Positions 18,126 through 27,741 of a DNA stretch of 64,000 nucleotides are shown in pieces. The notes under the pieces were generated by a model that searched no databases, was not told the DNA's origin, and saw only the letters and a list, made by a program, of their open reading frames with translations. Source of the stretch: Sphingomonas sp. Leaf407 (lineage in GTDB: Bacteria; Pseudomonadota; Alphaproteobacteria; Sphingomonadales; Sphingomonadaceae). The position numbers and the translations under genes are program-made. Position 1 is the stretch's first letter; each line of letters begins with the position of its first letter. Location of the stretch: contig NZ_LMQO01000005.1 of the NCBI RefSeq assembly GCF_001425385.1, positions 112,094 through 176,093 on the forward strand. Reading direction: 5' to 3'.

Positions 18126-19106
18126 ATGCTGCTCCTCGCCCTGCTTGCCGCTGCCCCGCCGCAAATCCGCATCGTCGCCGAACCGCCGGCATCGATCGCG
18201 GCGGCAAGCGAGGGCGTCACCGTCTTCGCGCTGAACGAAGGTGACGCCGCCGCCGATACGGTTCCGGTGCCGATCGACGTGGTGGCGGCCGACGGCGCGT
18301 CGCTGCGCCTCATGCCGGAGAACGACGCGGCGGTATCCGTCCCGGCCGGCGGGTTCCGCCGGCTGCGCTACCGGACCACCGCGCCACCGCCGCCGGCCCG
18401 CGAAACGGTGGTCACGACCGCCGAAGGTACTGCATCGGGCTTCCTCGACCGGTTCGAACCGCATGAACCGATCTATGGCGTGTTCGGCTTCGGATCGGAC
18501 GGGGCGAAGCTGCAATTCAGCCTTGCCGTGCGACCGTTCGACGGCGCGGGGGTGCTGGACGGTGTGCGGGTCGCATGGACGCAGACGATGTTCTGGGCGA
18601 TCGACCAATCGTCGGGGCCGTTCCGCAGCACGAACTACAGCCCCGAAGTCTATTATCAGCGCAGCATTGCGCCGCGGTTGGTGGCGGCGGGCGGCTATGC
18701 CCATGATTCGAACGGGCGCGGCGACATTGGATCGATCGACGTGAACCGTCTCTATCTTGCCGCCAGCTATGCCCTGCCGCTTGGCGACGACTGGCAGGTC
18801 GAAGTCGCCCCGAAGCTGTGGAGCTATGTCGGCACCGGCTACCGCGATCTCGACCGCTATTGGGGCAACTGGTCGCTGGGCGCGGCGATCGGGCAGCGCG
18901 ACGGGCTGAAACTCGCCGCAAGGCTACGCAATCCGCTGGGCGCGCGGCGCGCGGGGGAAGTGCAGCTTTCCTATCCGCTCGCCCGGATCGGCGGCGGCAC
19001 CGCGCTCTATCTCTTCGGACAGGCGTTCAGCGGCTATGGCGAGGCGATTGACGACTATCGGCTGCGCACCACGACCGCGCGTATCGGCATCAGCTTCACC
19101 CGCTAG
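18126..19106 (+). CDS. pldA: Outer-membrane phospholipase A (OMPLA)
   Basis: Outer-membrane beta-barrel enzyme that hydrolyses phospholipids leaking into the outer leaflet. The 326-residue product has a signal peptide, an N-terminal periplasmic-like segment, and a barrel rich in alternating aromatic strands ending in the ISFTR C-terminus typical of outer-membrane proteins. The catalytic triad can be assigned by spacing: His193-x-Ser195 in AHDSNGR and Asn207 in DVNR, the same H-x-S and S+12 Asn spacing as E. coli H142/S144/N156. The ATG at 18126 gives a good signal peptide; the open frame extends further upstream. Confidence 0.88.
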   Translation: MLLLALLAAAPPQIRIVAEPPASIAAASEGVTVFALNEGDAAADTVPVPIDVVAADGASLRLMPENDAAVSVPAGGFRRLRYRTTAPPPPARETVVTTAEGTASGFLDRFEPHEPIYGVFGFGSDGAKLQFSLAVRPFDGAGVLDGVRVAWTQTMFWAIDQSSGPFRSTNYSPEVYYQRSIAPRLVAAGGYAHDSNGRGDIGSIDVNRLYLAASYALPLGDDWQVEVAPKLWSYVGTGYRDLDRYWGNWSLGAAIGQRDGLKLAARLRNPLGARRAGEVQLSYPLARIGGGTALYLFGQAFSGYGEAIDDYRLRTTTARIGISFTR

Positions 19107-19177
19107 GGACAGGATGGCACCGGCTTGCGAAGCTGCTAGGCTGTGCGCCAATCGTCACTCCCCAAGGACCTGATCCG

Positions 19178-19726
19178 ATGCGTATCGCCCTGATTGCCGC
19201 CGCCCTGTGCCTGCCCTTCGCCGCGCCGCTGTCGGCCGCGCTCGCGCCGGGAGCGAAGGCTCCCGATTTCACCACCCGTGCAGCAATCGCCGGGCGGGCG
19301 TTCACGCTCAACCTGCGCTCGCAACTGCGCAAGGGTCCGGTAGTGCTGTACTTCTTCCCCGCCGCCTTCACCGGCGGATGCAATGCGGAAGCGAAGGCGT
19401 TCGCCGATGCGGTCGATCAGTTCAAGGCGGCGGGGGCGACCGTCATCGGCATGTCGGCCGATCCGATCGACAAGTTGCAGACGTTCAGCACCCAGCATTG
19501 CGCCGGCCGCTTCGCCGTCGCCGCCGCATCGCCCGCCACGATCCGTGGCTTCGACGTGGCGCTGTCACGTCCCGCCACCGGCGGACAGCCTGCCCGCGTG
19601 ATGACGACGCGCACCAGCTATGTCATCGGCCGCGACGGGCGGATCGCCTTCGTCCATTCCGACATGAACCCGGCCGATCACGTCCGCACCACGCTGGCGG
19701 CGGTACAGGGCCTCGGCCCACGGTGA
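19178..19726 (+). CDS. Exported peroxiredoxin (AhpC/TSA family)
   Basis: A 182-residue thioredoxin-fold peroxidase with a signal peptide (about residues 1-21), so it probably works in the periplasm. The mature part begins APGAKAPDFTT, a typical peroxiredoxin start. The peroxidatic Cys68 lies in FPAAFTGGCNAE. A second Cys108 40 residues later could be the resolving cysteine, as in PrxQ/BCP-type enzymes. The usual Pro-x-x-x-Thr context is kept (Thr before GGC). The electron donor is not identifiable. It stands in a group of plus-strand single genes. Confidence 0.85.
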   Translation: MRIALIAAALCLPFAAPLSAALAPGAKAPDFTTRAAIAGRAFTLNLRSQLRKGPVVLYFFPAAFTGGCNAEAKAFADAVDQFKAAGATVIGMSADPIDKLQTFSTQHCAGRFAVAAASPATIRGFDVALSRPATGGQPARVMTTRTSYVIGRDGRIAFVHSDMNPADHVRTTLAAVQGLGPR

Positions 19727-19845
19727 TCGGTTCGTCTGCGAAACGGACCTTCCCAAAAGGTTAACGACGCGGCAACCCGATTTTAGCGGTCGCTCGCTAC
19801 CCCCTGCCGTTCAACCTTTGACCGGCAGGGAGACGGCGCTTGTTC

Positions 19846-20904
19846 ATGGACCGACAGATCGAAAGCGCGCCGGACGCCACGGCCGATGGTCTGTTTCAGG
19901 CGATCGGCCGTTTCCTGTTCGACCAGCGGCTGGAGCCGACGCCGGTCAACTACGGCTTCGCCTATCGCGTCCTCGGCGATCCGGCGGGGCCGCTGGCATA
20001 TGCCGTGGCGACGCTGACCGATGGCGGGGTCCGGCTGACCAGCGACGAGGTGCTGACGCTCGGCGAACGGGTCGAGGCAGGGGATGTCGTCGGTCGCCGG
20101 ATCAGCCCGCCCGACCGCCGCCTGTCGTTCCACGCCGAAACCGAGCGACAGGTCGCGGGCTTCGAATCGATCATGCAGGGGATCGTCCACGAAACCCACG
20201 CCTTCGGTCGCGATCTCGCCGCGAGCGAGGATGCGTTGCGGAAGTCGCGCGAAACCCATCCCGACAGCGACCTGTTCCTCACCGAACTGGCGCGGATCAC
20301 CGCGCAGATGCGCGAACGGGTCGACGTCGCCGAAGCCCGGCTGGCGCAGGCGACGCAGGAAGCGAGCGAGCTGCGGCGGCAACTCGCCCGCGCCCGCGAC
20401 GATGCACGGCGCGATGCGCTGACCGGCCTGCCCAACCGCCGGGCGTTTGAGGAAGCGCTGGCCGTCACCACCGGCGATTCGTGCCATCTGGCGATCTGCG
20501 ACGTCGATCATTTCAAGGCGATCAACGATCGCTACGGCCATCCGGTCGGCGACCGCGTGTTGAAGGCGATCGGCGCGACGCTCGCCCGCGCCTGCGAGGG
20601 GCATCTTGTCGCCCGCTATGGCGGGGAGGAATTCACCATGCTGCTGAGCGACGTTTCCGCCGACGAAGCCTGTGCCCTCCTCGAAGCCGCCCGCAGCGCG
20701 GTCGCGGCGCGGCGCTACCGGTTGCGCGAGAACGACCAGTTGATCGAGGGCATCACCCTGTCGGCGGGGATCGTCACCTTGCGCGGGGACGAAAGCGCGT
20801 CAGATGCGCTGCGCCGCGCCGATGGCTATCTCTATGCGGCGAAGCAGGCCGGGCGCGACCGGACGGTCGGCGAATTCTGCCAGGGATCGGTGGAGATCAC
20901 CTGA
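19846..20904 (+). CDS. GGDEF-domain diguanylate cyclase
   Basis: Makes cyclic di-GMP from two GTP. The C-terminal 165 residues are a GGDEF domain: DALTGLPNRRAFEEAL, HFKAINDRYGHPVGDRVL, and the active site GGEEF at about residues 259-263. The RxxD inhibitory site expected just before GGEEF is absent, so product feedback may be missing. The N-terminal 180 residues form a helical, probably coiled region of unknown sensing role with no membrane span. Start: ATG 19846 or TTG 19840, which is better spaced from the AGGGAG at 19827-19832; the difference is two residues. Confidence 0.88.
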   Translation: MDRQIESAPDATADGLFQAIGRFLFDQRLEPTPVNYGFAYRVLGDPAGPLAYAVATLTDGGVRLTSDEVLTLGERVEAGDVVGRRISPPDRRLSFHAETERQVAGFESIMQGIVHETHAFGRDLAASEDALRKSRETHPDSDLFLTELARITAQMRERVDVAEARLAQATQEASELRRQLARARDDARRDALTGLPNRRAFEEALAVTTGDSCHLAICDVDHFKAINDRYGHPVGDRVLKAIGATLARACEGHLVARYGGEEFTMLLSDVSADEACALLEAARSAVAARRYRLRENDQLIEGITLSAGIVTLRGDESASDALRRADGYLYAAKQAGRDRTVGEFCQGSVEIT

Positions 20905-21053
20905 CCGGAGCAGGGCGTGTCCGTCCTGTTCCGTTTCGCCGACCGTCAGCGCCATGTCGTAGCGCCCGGTGCCGCCCGGCTGGTTTGCACGATCCTGTTC
21001 CCGGTCGCGGCAGCGACCCTGCCCGTCGCCACCGTGCCGGCGGTCGCTTGGGG

Positions 21054-22682
21054 TCAGCGGGCGGCGGTCATTGCCTTGGCTACCGCTTCGGCGACCTTGA
21101 TCCCGTCGACCGCTGCCGAAAGGATGCCGCCGGCATAGCCCGCCCCCTCGCCCGCCGGGAAGAGTCCGGCGGTGTTGACGCTTTCGAAATCCTCCCCCCG
21201 CCGGATGCGCACCGGCGACGAGGTCCGCGTCTCGACCCCGGTCAGCACCGCATCGGGATGGTCGTAGCCCGGGATCGTCCGCCCGAACACGACCAGCGCC
21301 TCGCGCATCGCGCGCACCACGAAATCGGGCAGCACCTCGGCCAGATCGGTCAGCGTCACGCCGGGGCGATAGGAGGGCACGACGCTGCGCAGCGCCGTGG
21401 AGGGCCGTCCGGCGAGGAAGTCCCCCAGCAACTGCGCCGGCGCGCGATACCCGCCCCCGCCCGCGTCATAGGCCTTCGTCTCCAGCGCGCGTTGCAACGC
21501 GATGCCGGCCAGCGGATGCCCCGGATAGTCGCGCATCGGATCGATGCCGACGACGATCCCCGAATTGGCGTTGCGTTCGTTGCGCGAATATTGGCTCATG
21601 CCGTTGGTCGCGACCCGTCCCGGCTCGGAGGTGGCGGCGACTACCGTACCGCCGGGACACATGCAGAAGCTGTAGACGGTGCGCTGGTTGCTGCAATGAT
21701 GCGACAGCGTATAGGCCGCCGCCCCCAGATCGGGATGGCCGGCGCACGGGCCGAAGCGCGCCTGGTCGATCCAGCTTTGCGGATGTTCGATCCGCACGCC
21801 GACCGAAAACGGCTTCGCCTCCAGCATCACGCCGCGATCGTGGAGCATCTCGAACGTGTCGCGCGCGCTATGCCCCAGCGCCAGCACCACCGGCGCATCG
21901 ACCGCCATCGTTTCCCCGGTTGACAGGTGCAGCGCCGCCAGCCGCCGCGTGCCATCACCCTGCGTTTCGATGGTCAGATCGTCGACCCGGTGGCCGAAGC
22001 GATATTCGCCGCCGAGTGCCTCGACCGTCGCCCGCATCGATTCGACCATCTGGACCAGCCGGAACGTCCCGATGTGCGGATGCGCCTCGGTCAGAATTTC
22101 CGGCGGCGCCCCTGCCTTCACGAATTCGATCAGCACCTTGCGGCTGAGGTGGCGCGGGTCCTTGATCTGGCTCCACAGCTTGCCGTCGGAAAAGGTGCCC
22201 GCCCCGCCCTCGCCGAACTGCACGTTCGATTCGGGGTTCAGTTCGCTCCGCCGCCACAGGCCCCAGGTGTCCTGCGTGCGCTCGCGCACCACCTTGCCGC
22301 GATCGAGGATGATCGGGCGAAATCCCATCTGCGCGAGGATCAGCCCGGCGAACAGGCCGCACGGCCCGGCGCCCACGACGATCGGTCGCGGACCGGCATA
22401 GTCGGCGGGCATGGTGGTGACGAAGCGATAGCCGGTGTCGGGCGTCGGCCCGACCGTCCGGTCGCGGCGGGTGCGCCCCAGCACCTGCGCTTCGTTCTTC
22501 AGCGTCACGTCGACCGAATAGACGAGCTGAATATCGTCCTTGTCGCGCGCATCATGCGCCCGGCGGGCGATGGTATAGCGGATCAGGTCGCGCGGGGTGA
22601 TCCGCAGCTTGTCGCGAATCGCGGCGACCAGCGCCTCTTCGGGATGATTGAGCGGCAGTTTCAGTTCGGTGATGCGCAGCAT
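21054..22682 (-). CDS. FAD-dependent dehydrogenase (COG2509 type)
   Basis: A 542-residue flavoprotein. An N-terminal RNA-binding-like helical part (LRITPRDLIRYTIARRAHDAR) precedes the FAD-binding site IVVGAGPCGLFAGLILAQMG near residue 102. ESNVQFGEGGAGTFSDGKL, GTVVAATSEPGRVATNGMS, and the C-terminal LFPAGEGAGYAGGILSAAVDG are hallmarks of this uncharacterised dehydrogenase group. The substrate is unknown; members are often filed as NAD(P)/FAD-dependent oxidoreductases. ATG 22682 fits the conserved start. It is divergent from the mechanosensitive channel gene. Confidence 0.88.
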   Translation of the reverse strand: MLRITELKLPLNHPEEALVAAIRDKLRITPRDLIRYTIARRAHDARDKDDIQLVYSVDVTLKNEAQVLGRTRRDRTVGPTPDTGYRFVTTMPADYAGPRPIVVGAGPCGLFAGLILAQMGFRPIILDRGKVVRERTQDTWGLWRRSELNPESNVQFGEGGAGTFSDGKLWSQIKDPRHLSRKVLIEFVKAGAPPEILTEAHPHIGTFRLVQMVESMRATVEALGGEYRFGHRVDDLTIETQGDGTRRLAALHLSTGETMAVDAPVVLALGHSARDTFEMLHDRGVMLEAKPFSVGVRIEHPQSWIDQARFGPCAGHPDLGAAAYTLSHHCSNQRTVYSFCMCPGGTVVAATSEPGRVATNGMSQYSRNERNANSGIVVGIDPMRDYPGHPLAGIALQRALETKAYDAGGGGYRAPAQLLGDFLAGRPSTALRSVVPSYRPGVTLTDLAEVLPDFVVRAMREALVVFGRTIPGYDHPDAVLTGVETRTSSPVRIRRGEDFESVNTAGLFPAGEGAGYAGGILSAAVDGIKVAEAVAKAMTAAR

Positions 22683-22757
22683 CGGCGCATTTAAACGCGC
22701 TGCGCCACGAAGGGAACCGCCTTGGCGTGCCGCGACGATGACGATAGGCCATGCCGC

Positions 22758-25127
22758 ATGACGCCGCTTTCCCGGATCGTGTTCGCCCTGTTCGTGCTGC
22801 TGATGGCGCCTGCCGCCTGGGCGCAGTCGGACCCCGTGGCCTATGCCCCCCGGCTCGACCGCGCGGCGAACGAGCTGGGCACGGTCGATGGCCTGCTCGA
22901 CACCCGCCCCGAACGCGATGCCCGCGCTACCTTGCGCACCCGTGCGCAGGTGGTCCGCAGCGACACGCTCGACGCCGCGCAGCAGTCGCAGGCCGAACTG
23001 ACCCGAATCGACGCGCGCCTTGCCCAACTGGGGCCTGCCGCGACCGGCGAGGACCCGGCGATCCGCAGCGAACGCGCCGCACTGGCCCGCCAGCACGGCG
23101 TCCTCGATTCGGCGACCAAGCGCGCGCGGCTGCTCGCGGTCGAGGCGCAGCAACTGATCGACGAAATCAGCGCGGGCGAGGCCGCCGAATTCAGCCAGAA
23201 GCTGTTCGGCAAGGTATCCTCGCCGCTCACGCCGGCGTTCTGGAGCGCGATCCTCCACGCCATACCGCGCGACCTGCACCGGCTGCAGCGCTTCGTCGCC
23301 GTCGAGGCCATGACGATCGGCCGGCCGGGGTTGCACCATCTATGGCCGCTACTGACCGGGCTGGCCGTCGCCATCGCGCTGCTGGGACCGGCGCGGCTGG
23401 CGATGGGGCGGGTCGGGCAACGCCTGCTGATCGAAGGCGCACCGGGCCGCCGGGTCCGGCGATCCGCCAACGCGCTGTGGCGGGTGCTGGTCGGCACGCT
23501 CGCCCCGTTGCTGGCGACGGCGGCGGTAGTGGCGGGTGCGCGCTGGTCGGGGCTGATTGCCGACCGCTGGGACGGACCGCTCGACGCATCGATCTTCGCG
23601 ATCGGGTTCGCCAGCTTCGCCAGCGCGGTGCTCGGCGCGGTGCTGATGCGCGGCCAGCCGAGCTGGCGCGTCGCGCCGATCGGTAACGATGCAGCGAACC
23701 GGCTGCGCCCGTTCTCGTTCCTGCTCGCGGGTCTCGCGGCGGTCGCGGTAATGCTCGATTCGATCAATGCCGCGATCGGCGTCAGCGATGCGGCACGCAC
23801 CGCGGCGCATGCGCTGCTCGCCCTGCTCCACCTGTCGCTCATCGCCGCCGCGCTGTTCGCGATCGGCCGGCTGCGCAGCACGCGCGACGACGGCATCACC
23901 GCCCCCGCCGATACCGGGCGTGCCGCGATCGCGCTGGTCGCATGGGGCATCGTCGTGGTCGCGCTGCTGGCGCTGGTGATCGGCTATATCGGCTTCGGCC
24001 TGTTCCTCGGGCAAATGGTCGCGTGGACCGTGGTGCTGGGCGGCGCGGTCTATCTGGCGCTCACCGCGATCGACGATGTCGCGACCTCGGCGTTCGATCG
24101 CGGCAGCCGGCTGGGGATCGCGCTGATCCGTGGGCTGGGGGTGCGCGGTGGCACCGTCGACCAGTTCGGCGTGCTGCTGTCGGGCGTGTTGCGGGTCCTG
24201 CTCGCAGTCGTCGCGCTCGGGCTGTGGCTGCTGCCGTTCGGCGGCAGCGGCGTGGCGGACGTGTTCGCGCGGCTGGGCGATCTGGCGCGCGGGGTCGAGG
24301 TCGGCGGGGTCGCCATCTCGCCCGGCGCGATCCTGCGCAGCATCGTCGTGCTGGTCATCGGGCTGACGCTGGTGCGCGGCTTCATGCGCTGGCTGGAGGG
24401 GCGCTATCTTCCCGCCACCGATCTGGATGGATCGGGGCGCAATTCGGTCAGCCTCGTCGCGCGCTATATCGGCATCGCGCTGGCGGTCATCTGGGCGCTC
24501 GCCTCGCTCGGCATCGGGATCGAACGGATTGCGCTGCTCCTCTCGGCGCTGTCGGTCGGCATCGGCTTCGGGCTTCAGGCGATCACCCAGAATTTCGTTT
24601 CCGGCCTGATCCTGCTCGCCGAACGACCGATCAAGATCGGCGACCTGATCCGCGTCGGCACTGACGAGGGCGATGTGAAGCGCATCAGCGTGCGGTCGAC
24701 CGAGATCACGCTCGCCGACCATTCGACGCTGATCGTCCCCAATTCCGAACTCATTACCAAAAGCGTGCTGAACAAGACGCTGGCGTCACCGCTCGGCCGG
24801 ATCCAGATCCAGTTCTCGGTCCCGATCGGCACCGATGCGGCGCGGGTCCGTGCGATCGTCCTCGAAGCGTTCGCGCGCGAGGATGCGATCCTCACTGATC
24901 CGGCCCCTGCCGCCTTCATCGATTCGATCATCGACGGGCGGATCGCGTTCAACTGTTTCGCGCATGTCGATTCGCCGCGCTCGGCCTATGGCGCGCGCAG
25001 CAACGTGCTGCTCGAACTGCTCGTCCGCTTTCCCGCCGAGGGGATCGAGATGGGCACGGTGCCGCAGCGGCTCGAACTGGTTTCGCCCTTGCCAGCACCG
25101 GCCGACGACCGCACAGGCACCCCATGA
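22758..25127 (+). CDS. MscS-family mechanosensitive channel with DUF3772 periplasmic domain
   Basis: A 789-residue inner-membrane protein with a signal peptide (cleavage near AWAQS), a DUF3772-type periplasmic helical domain (about residues 25-190) and a series of membrane helices. The MscS core follows near residue 590: LSVGIGFGLQAITQNFVSGLILLAERPIKIGD, VKRISVRSTEIT and the cytoplasmic beta domain (LIVPNSELITKSVLNKT). Such channels release solutes on hypo-osmotic shock. The large size resembles the YbiO/MscK class, but the fine subtype is not certain. Its stop overlaps the next gene's start (ATGA). Confidence 0.9.
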   Translation: MTPLSRIVFALFVLLMAPAAWAQSDPVAYAPRLDRAANELGTVDGLLDTRPERDARATLRTRAQVVRSDTLDAAQQSQAELTRIDARLAQLGPAATGEDPAIRSERAALARQHGVLDSATKRARLLAVEAQQLIDEISAGEAAEFSQKLFGKVSSPLTPAFWSAILHAIPRDLHRLQRFVAVEAMTIGRPGLHHLWPLLTGLAVAIALLGPARLAMGRVGQRLLIEGAPGRRVRRSANALWRVLVGTLAPLLATAAVVAGARWSGLIADRWDGPLDASIFAIGFASFASAVLGAVLMRGQPSWRVAPIGNDAANRLRPFSFLLAGLAAVAVMLDSINAAIGVSDAARTAAHALLALLHLSLIAAALFAIGRLRSTRDDGITAPADTGRAAIALVAWGIVVVALLALVIGYIGFGLFLGQMVAWTVVLGGAVYLALTAIDDVATSAFDRGSRLGIALIRGLGVRGGTVDQFGVLLSGVLRVLLAVVALGLWLLPFGGSGVADVFARLGDLARGVEVGGVAISPGAILRSIVVLVIGLTLVRGFMRWLEGRYLPATDLDGSGRNSVSLVARYIGIALAVIWALASLGIGIERIALLLSALSVGIGFGLQAITQNFVSGLILLAERPIKIGDLIRVGTDEGDVKRISVRSTEITLADHSTLIVPNSELITKSVLNKTLASPLGRIQIQFSVPIGTDAARVRAIVLEAFAREDAILTDPAPAAFIDSIIDGRIAFNCFAHVDSPRSAYGARSNVLLELLVRFPAEGIEMGTVPQRLELVSPLPAPADDRTGTP

Positions 25128-25870
25128 TCCTGCTGACCGATCCACCCGTCGACCTGCCCGTCCACGAGGGCGCGGTGATGCGCACCCATGTGTTCCGCCC
25201 GGCGGCGGAAGGGCGCTTCCCCGGTGTCGTGCTCTATTCGGAAATCTATCAGGTGACGGCGCCGATCCGGCGGCTGGCGGCGTTCCTCGCCGGGCACGGC
25301 TATGTCGTGGCGGTGCCCGAGGTCTATCACGACTACGAAGCGCCGGGCACGGTACTAGCCTATGATCCGGCGGGGACCGATCGCGGCAACGACCTGAAAT
25401 TCGCCAAGCCCGTCGCCGCGTTCGATGCCGATGCGACGCGGGTGATCGACTGGCTGGAACGCCATCCCGCCTGCACCGGCGCGATCGGTGCCGCCGGCGT
25501 GTGTCTGGGCGGGCATCTTGCCTATCGCGCCGCGCTCGACGCCCGGGTGCGCGCCACCGCCTGCTTCTATCCGACCGACATTCATTCGGGCACGCTGGGT
25601 GAGGGCCGAAGCGACGACAGCCTCGCGCGGATCGGCGAGATCGCCGGCGAACTGCTGTTCGTCTGGGGGCGGCAGGACCCGCATGTGCCTTTCACCGGAC
25701 GCCAGGCGATCCGCGAGGCAATGGAGGTCGCCGGCACGGCGTATGAATGGCACGAGGTCAACGCGCAGCACGCCTTTCTGCGCGACGAGGGGCCGCGTTA
25801 CGACCCGGCGCTGTTCGTGCAGGCGACGGCATGGATGCTCGCCTTGTTCCAGCGGGCGTTGCGCGACTGA
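25124..25870 (+). CDS. Dienelactone-hydrolase-family alpha/beta hydrolase
   Basis: A 248-residue cytoplasmic hydrolase. The nucleophile Cys127 is in GVCLGGH, the acid is in WGRQDPHVPF and the histidine in NAQHAFLRDE, giving the Cys-Asp-His triad of dienelactone hydrolase. FPGVVLYSEIY and AGHGYVVAVPEVYH are typical of the family. No catabolic genes for aromatics are nearby, so the natural substrate is unknown. Its ATG overlaps the stop of the MscS gene, so the two are probably co-translated. Confidence 0.88.
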   Translation: MILLTDPPVDLPVHEGAVMRTHVFRPAAEGRFPGVVLYSEIYQVTAPIRRLAAFLAGHGYVVAVPEVYHDYEAPGTVLAYDPAGTDRGNDLKFAKPVAAFDADATRVIDWLERHPACTGAIGAAGVCLGGHLAYRAALDARVRATACFYPTDIHSGTLGEGRSDDSLARIGEIAGELLFVWGRQDPHVPFTGRQAIREAMEVAGTAYEWHEVNAQHAFLRDEGPRYDPALFVQATAWMLALFQRALRD

Positions 25871-25931
25871 CGCTTGCGTGGACGCGGGCGGCGCGGCACC
25901 AAGCGCTGTCCGCTTAGTGGGAGATCGAGTG

Positions 25932-27308
25932 ATGCGCCGTCTGGCTGCCCTGTTGTCCGCCGTCCTGCTCGCCACTCCCGCGCTGGCGCAGGGTCCGACC
26001 ACCCCCGGCGGCCGGGAAGCGCTGTCGCTGCTGTCCCGGGGAATTGCGTTCCGCACCGTCGCCGGTCAGGGGCAGGTGCCGGTCTATGCCGCGTATCTGA
26101 AGGCGCAACTGGTCGCCGCCGGCCTCCCCGCCGAAGCGATCGAGTTCGTGGCCATGGGCGATACCGGCTATCTGGTGGCGCGCTATGCCGGGCGCGACCG
26201 GGCGGCCAAGCCGACGGTGCTGCTCGGCCATATGGACGTCGTCGCCGCCGATCCGGCCGACTGGACGCGCGATCCGTTCACCCCGGTGGTCGAAGGCGGC
26301 TATGTGTTCGGACGCGGATCGCTCGACAACAAGGGCGATGTCTCGATCCTCATCGCCACGCTGATGCAGTTGAAGCGTGCCGGCTGGGTGCCGGCACGCG
26401 ACGTCGTGCTGCTGCTGACCGGCGATGAGGAAACGACGATGGCGACGACCCGCGCCGCCGCCGAACGGTTCAAGAACGCCGCACTGGTGCTGAACGCCGA
26501 CGCCGGCGGCGGCACGTTGGACGAGGCGGGCAAGCCGACCGTCTATGGCTTGCAGGCGGCCGAGAAGGTGTACGGCGACTTCCGCCTGACGATCACCGAT
26601 GCCGGCGGCCATTCCAGCCGCCCGGGACCGGTCAACGCCATTGCCCGGCTGGCGGCGGCGGTCGGCCGGATCGCCGCCTATCGCTTCCCGCCCGAACAGA
26701 ATGCGATCACCAAGGCGTATCTGGCAGGCAGCGCCGCCAACAACCCCGGCCCCACCGGCGACGCGATGCGCGCCTTCGCCGCCAACCCGAACGACACCGC
26801 CGCCGCCGATCTGCTGTCGTCGAAGCCCGAATTCGTCGGACAGGTCCGCACCACCTGCGTGCCCACGCAGTTCAACGGCGGGCATGCGCCCAACGCGCTG
26901 CCGCAGCGCGCGGTCGCCAACATCAACTGCCGCATCTTTCCCGGCACCTCGCGCGCGTCGATTCAGGCGAAGCTGACCAGCCTCATCGCCGATCCGGCGA
27001 TTCGGATCGAGCTGATCGACAACGGCACGATCGAGGCGGGAGCCTCCCCGCTCGAACCGCGCGTGCTGGCGGCGGTGCGGGCGGCGGTGGCGAAGCGCGC
27101 GCCGGGCACGCCCGTCATCCCGGCGATGGAAGCGGGCGCGACCGATTCGATGCACTTTCGCGCGCGCGGCATCCCCGCGTTCGGCATCGGCAGCGTGTTC
27201 ATGAAGCCATCGGACGAATTCGCCCATGGTCTGAACGAACGCCTGCCCGTCGCGTCGTTCGATGCCGGGGTCGCGTGGTGGGAATCGCTGCTCAGGGCGC
27301 TGGCGTGA
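25932..27308 (+). CDS. Exported M20-family metallopeptidase
   Basis: A 458-residue zinc peptidase with a signal peptide (cleavage after PALAQ). Metal and catalytic motifs are GHMDVVAADPADW (first His and Asp), GRGSLDNKGDV (bridging Asp), TGDEET (general-base Glu and metal ligand), and the later EAGATDSMHFRARG. A dimerisation domain lies between (GGHSSRPG). M20 proteins of this kind cleave dipeptides or related amides; the substrate is not evident. The gene's 3' end overlaps the convergent cytochrome gene by 17 bp. Confidence 0.9.
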   Translation: MRRLAALLSAVLLATPALAQGPTTPGGREALSLLSRGIAFRTVAGQGQVPVYAAYLKAQLVAAGLPAEAIEFVAMGDTGYLVARYAGRDRAAKPTVLLGHMDVVAADPADWTRDPFTPVVEGGYVFGRGSLDNKGDVSILIATLMQLKRAGWVPARDVVLLLTGDEETTMATTRAAAERFKNAALVLNADAGGGTLDEAGKPTVYGLQAAEKVYGDFRLTITDAGGHSSRPGPVNAIARLAAAVGRIAAYRFPPEQNAITKAYLAGSAANNPGPTGDAMRAFAANPNDTAAADLLSSKPEFVGQVRTTCVPTQFNGGHAPNALPQRAVANINCRIFPGTSRASIQAKLTSLIADPAIRIELIDNGTIEAGASPLEPRVLAAVRAAVAKRAPGTPVIPAMEAGATDSMHFRARGIPAFGIGSVFMKPSDEFAHGLNERLPVASFDAGVAWWESLLRALA

Positions 27309-27741
27309 TCGGTCCTGCCGAGCGCAGATAGGCGATGACGTCGGCACGCCGCAGCGGGTCGGCGATCCCGCCGAACATCATCCGCGTCCCCGGCACCATC
27401 GCGGCGGGGTTCGCCAGCCAGCGGTCCATCGTCGCCGCGTCCCATCGTCCGCCATGGTCGATCAGCGCCTGACTATAGCCGAAGCGCGGATCGGCGGCGA
27501 CGGCGCGTCCCATGATGCCGTACAGATTGGGACCGGCGAGCGCCTGCCCACCCTGTCCGATCGTATGGCACTGGCCGCATTGCCCGAAGGCGCGTTTGCC
27601 GGCATCGACGCTGGCGACGCGCAGCAGCGCGTCGAGCGAGGGGTTCGGCCCCGCCGCGCGCAATCGGGCCGCGCGGTCGTCGTCACCACCGCCGCAACCC
27701 GCCAACAGCACCGCCAGCGCGAACATCACCGCCGCTCTCAT
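27292..27741 (-). CDS. Cytochrome c-like lipoprotein
   Basis: A 149-residue class I cytochrome c. A lipobox (VLLAGC) lies at the end of the N-terminal hydrophobic segment, so it is probably a lipid-anchored periplasmic haem protein. The haem motif CGQCH is at about residue 54, and the distal Met is probably in MMFGG (about residue 119). The fold matches small electron-carrier cytochromes (SGRAV/DPRFGYSQAL-like central part). ATG 27741 overlaps the stop of the preceding SGNH gene, so the two are probably coupled. Confidence 0.88.
   Translation of the reverse strand: MRAAVMFALAVLLAGCGGGDDDRAARLRAAGPNPSLDALLRVASVDAGKRAFGQCGQCHTIGQGGQALAGPNLYGIMGRAVAADPRFGYSQALIDHGGRWDAATMDRWLANPAAMVPGTRMMFGGIADPLRRADVIAYLRSAGPITPAP

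Noticed and set aside
20917..21138. Small plus-strand frame of 73 codons after the GGDEF gene
   Set aside because: It overlaps the 3' end of the FAD oxidoreductase by 85 bp, has no good start signal and no resemblance to a family.
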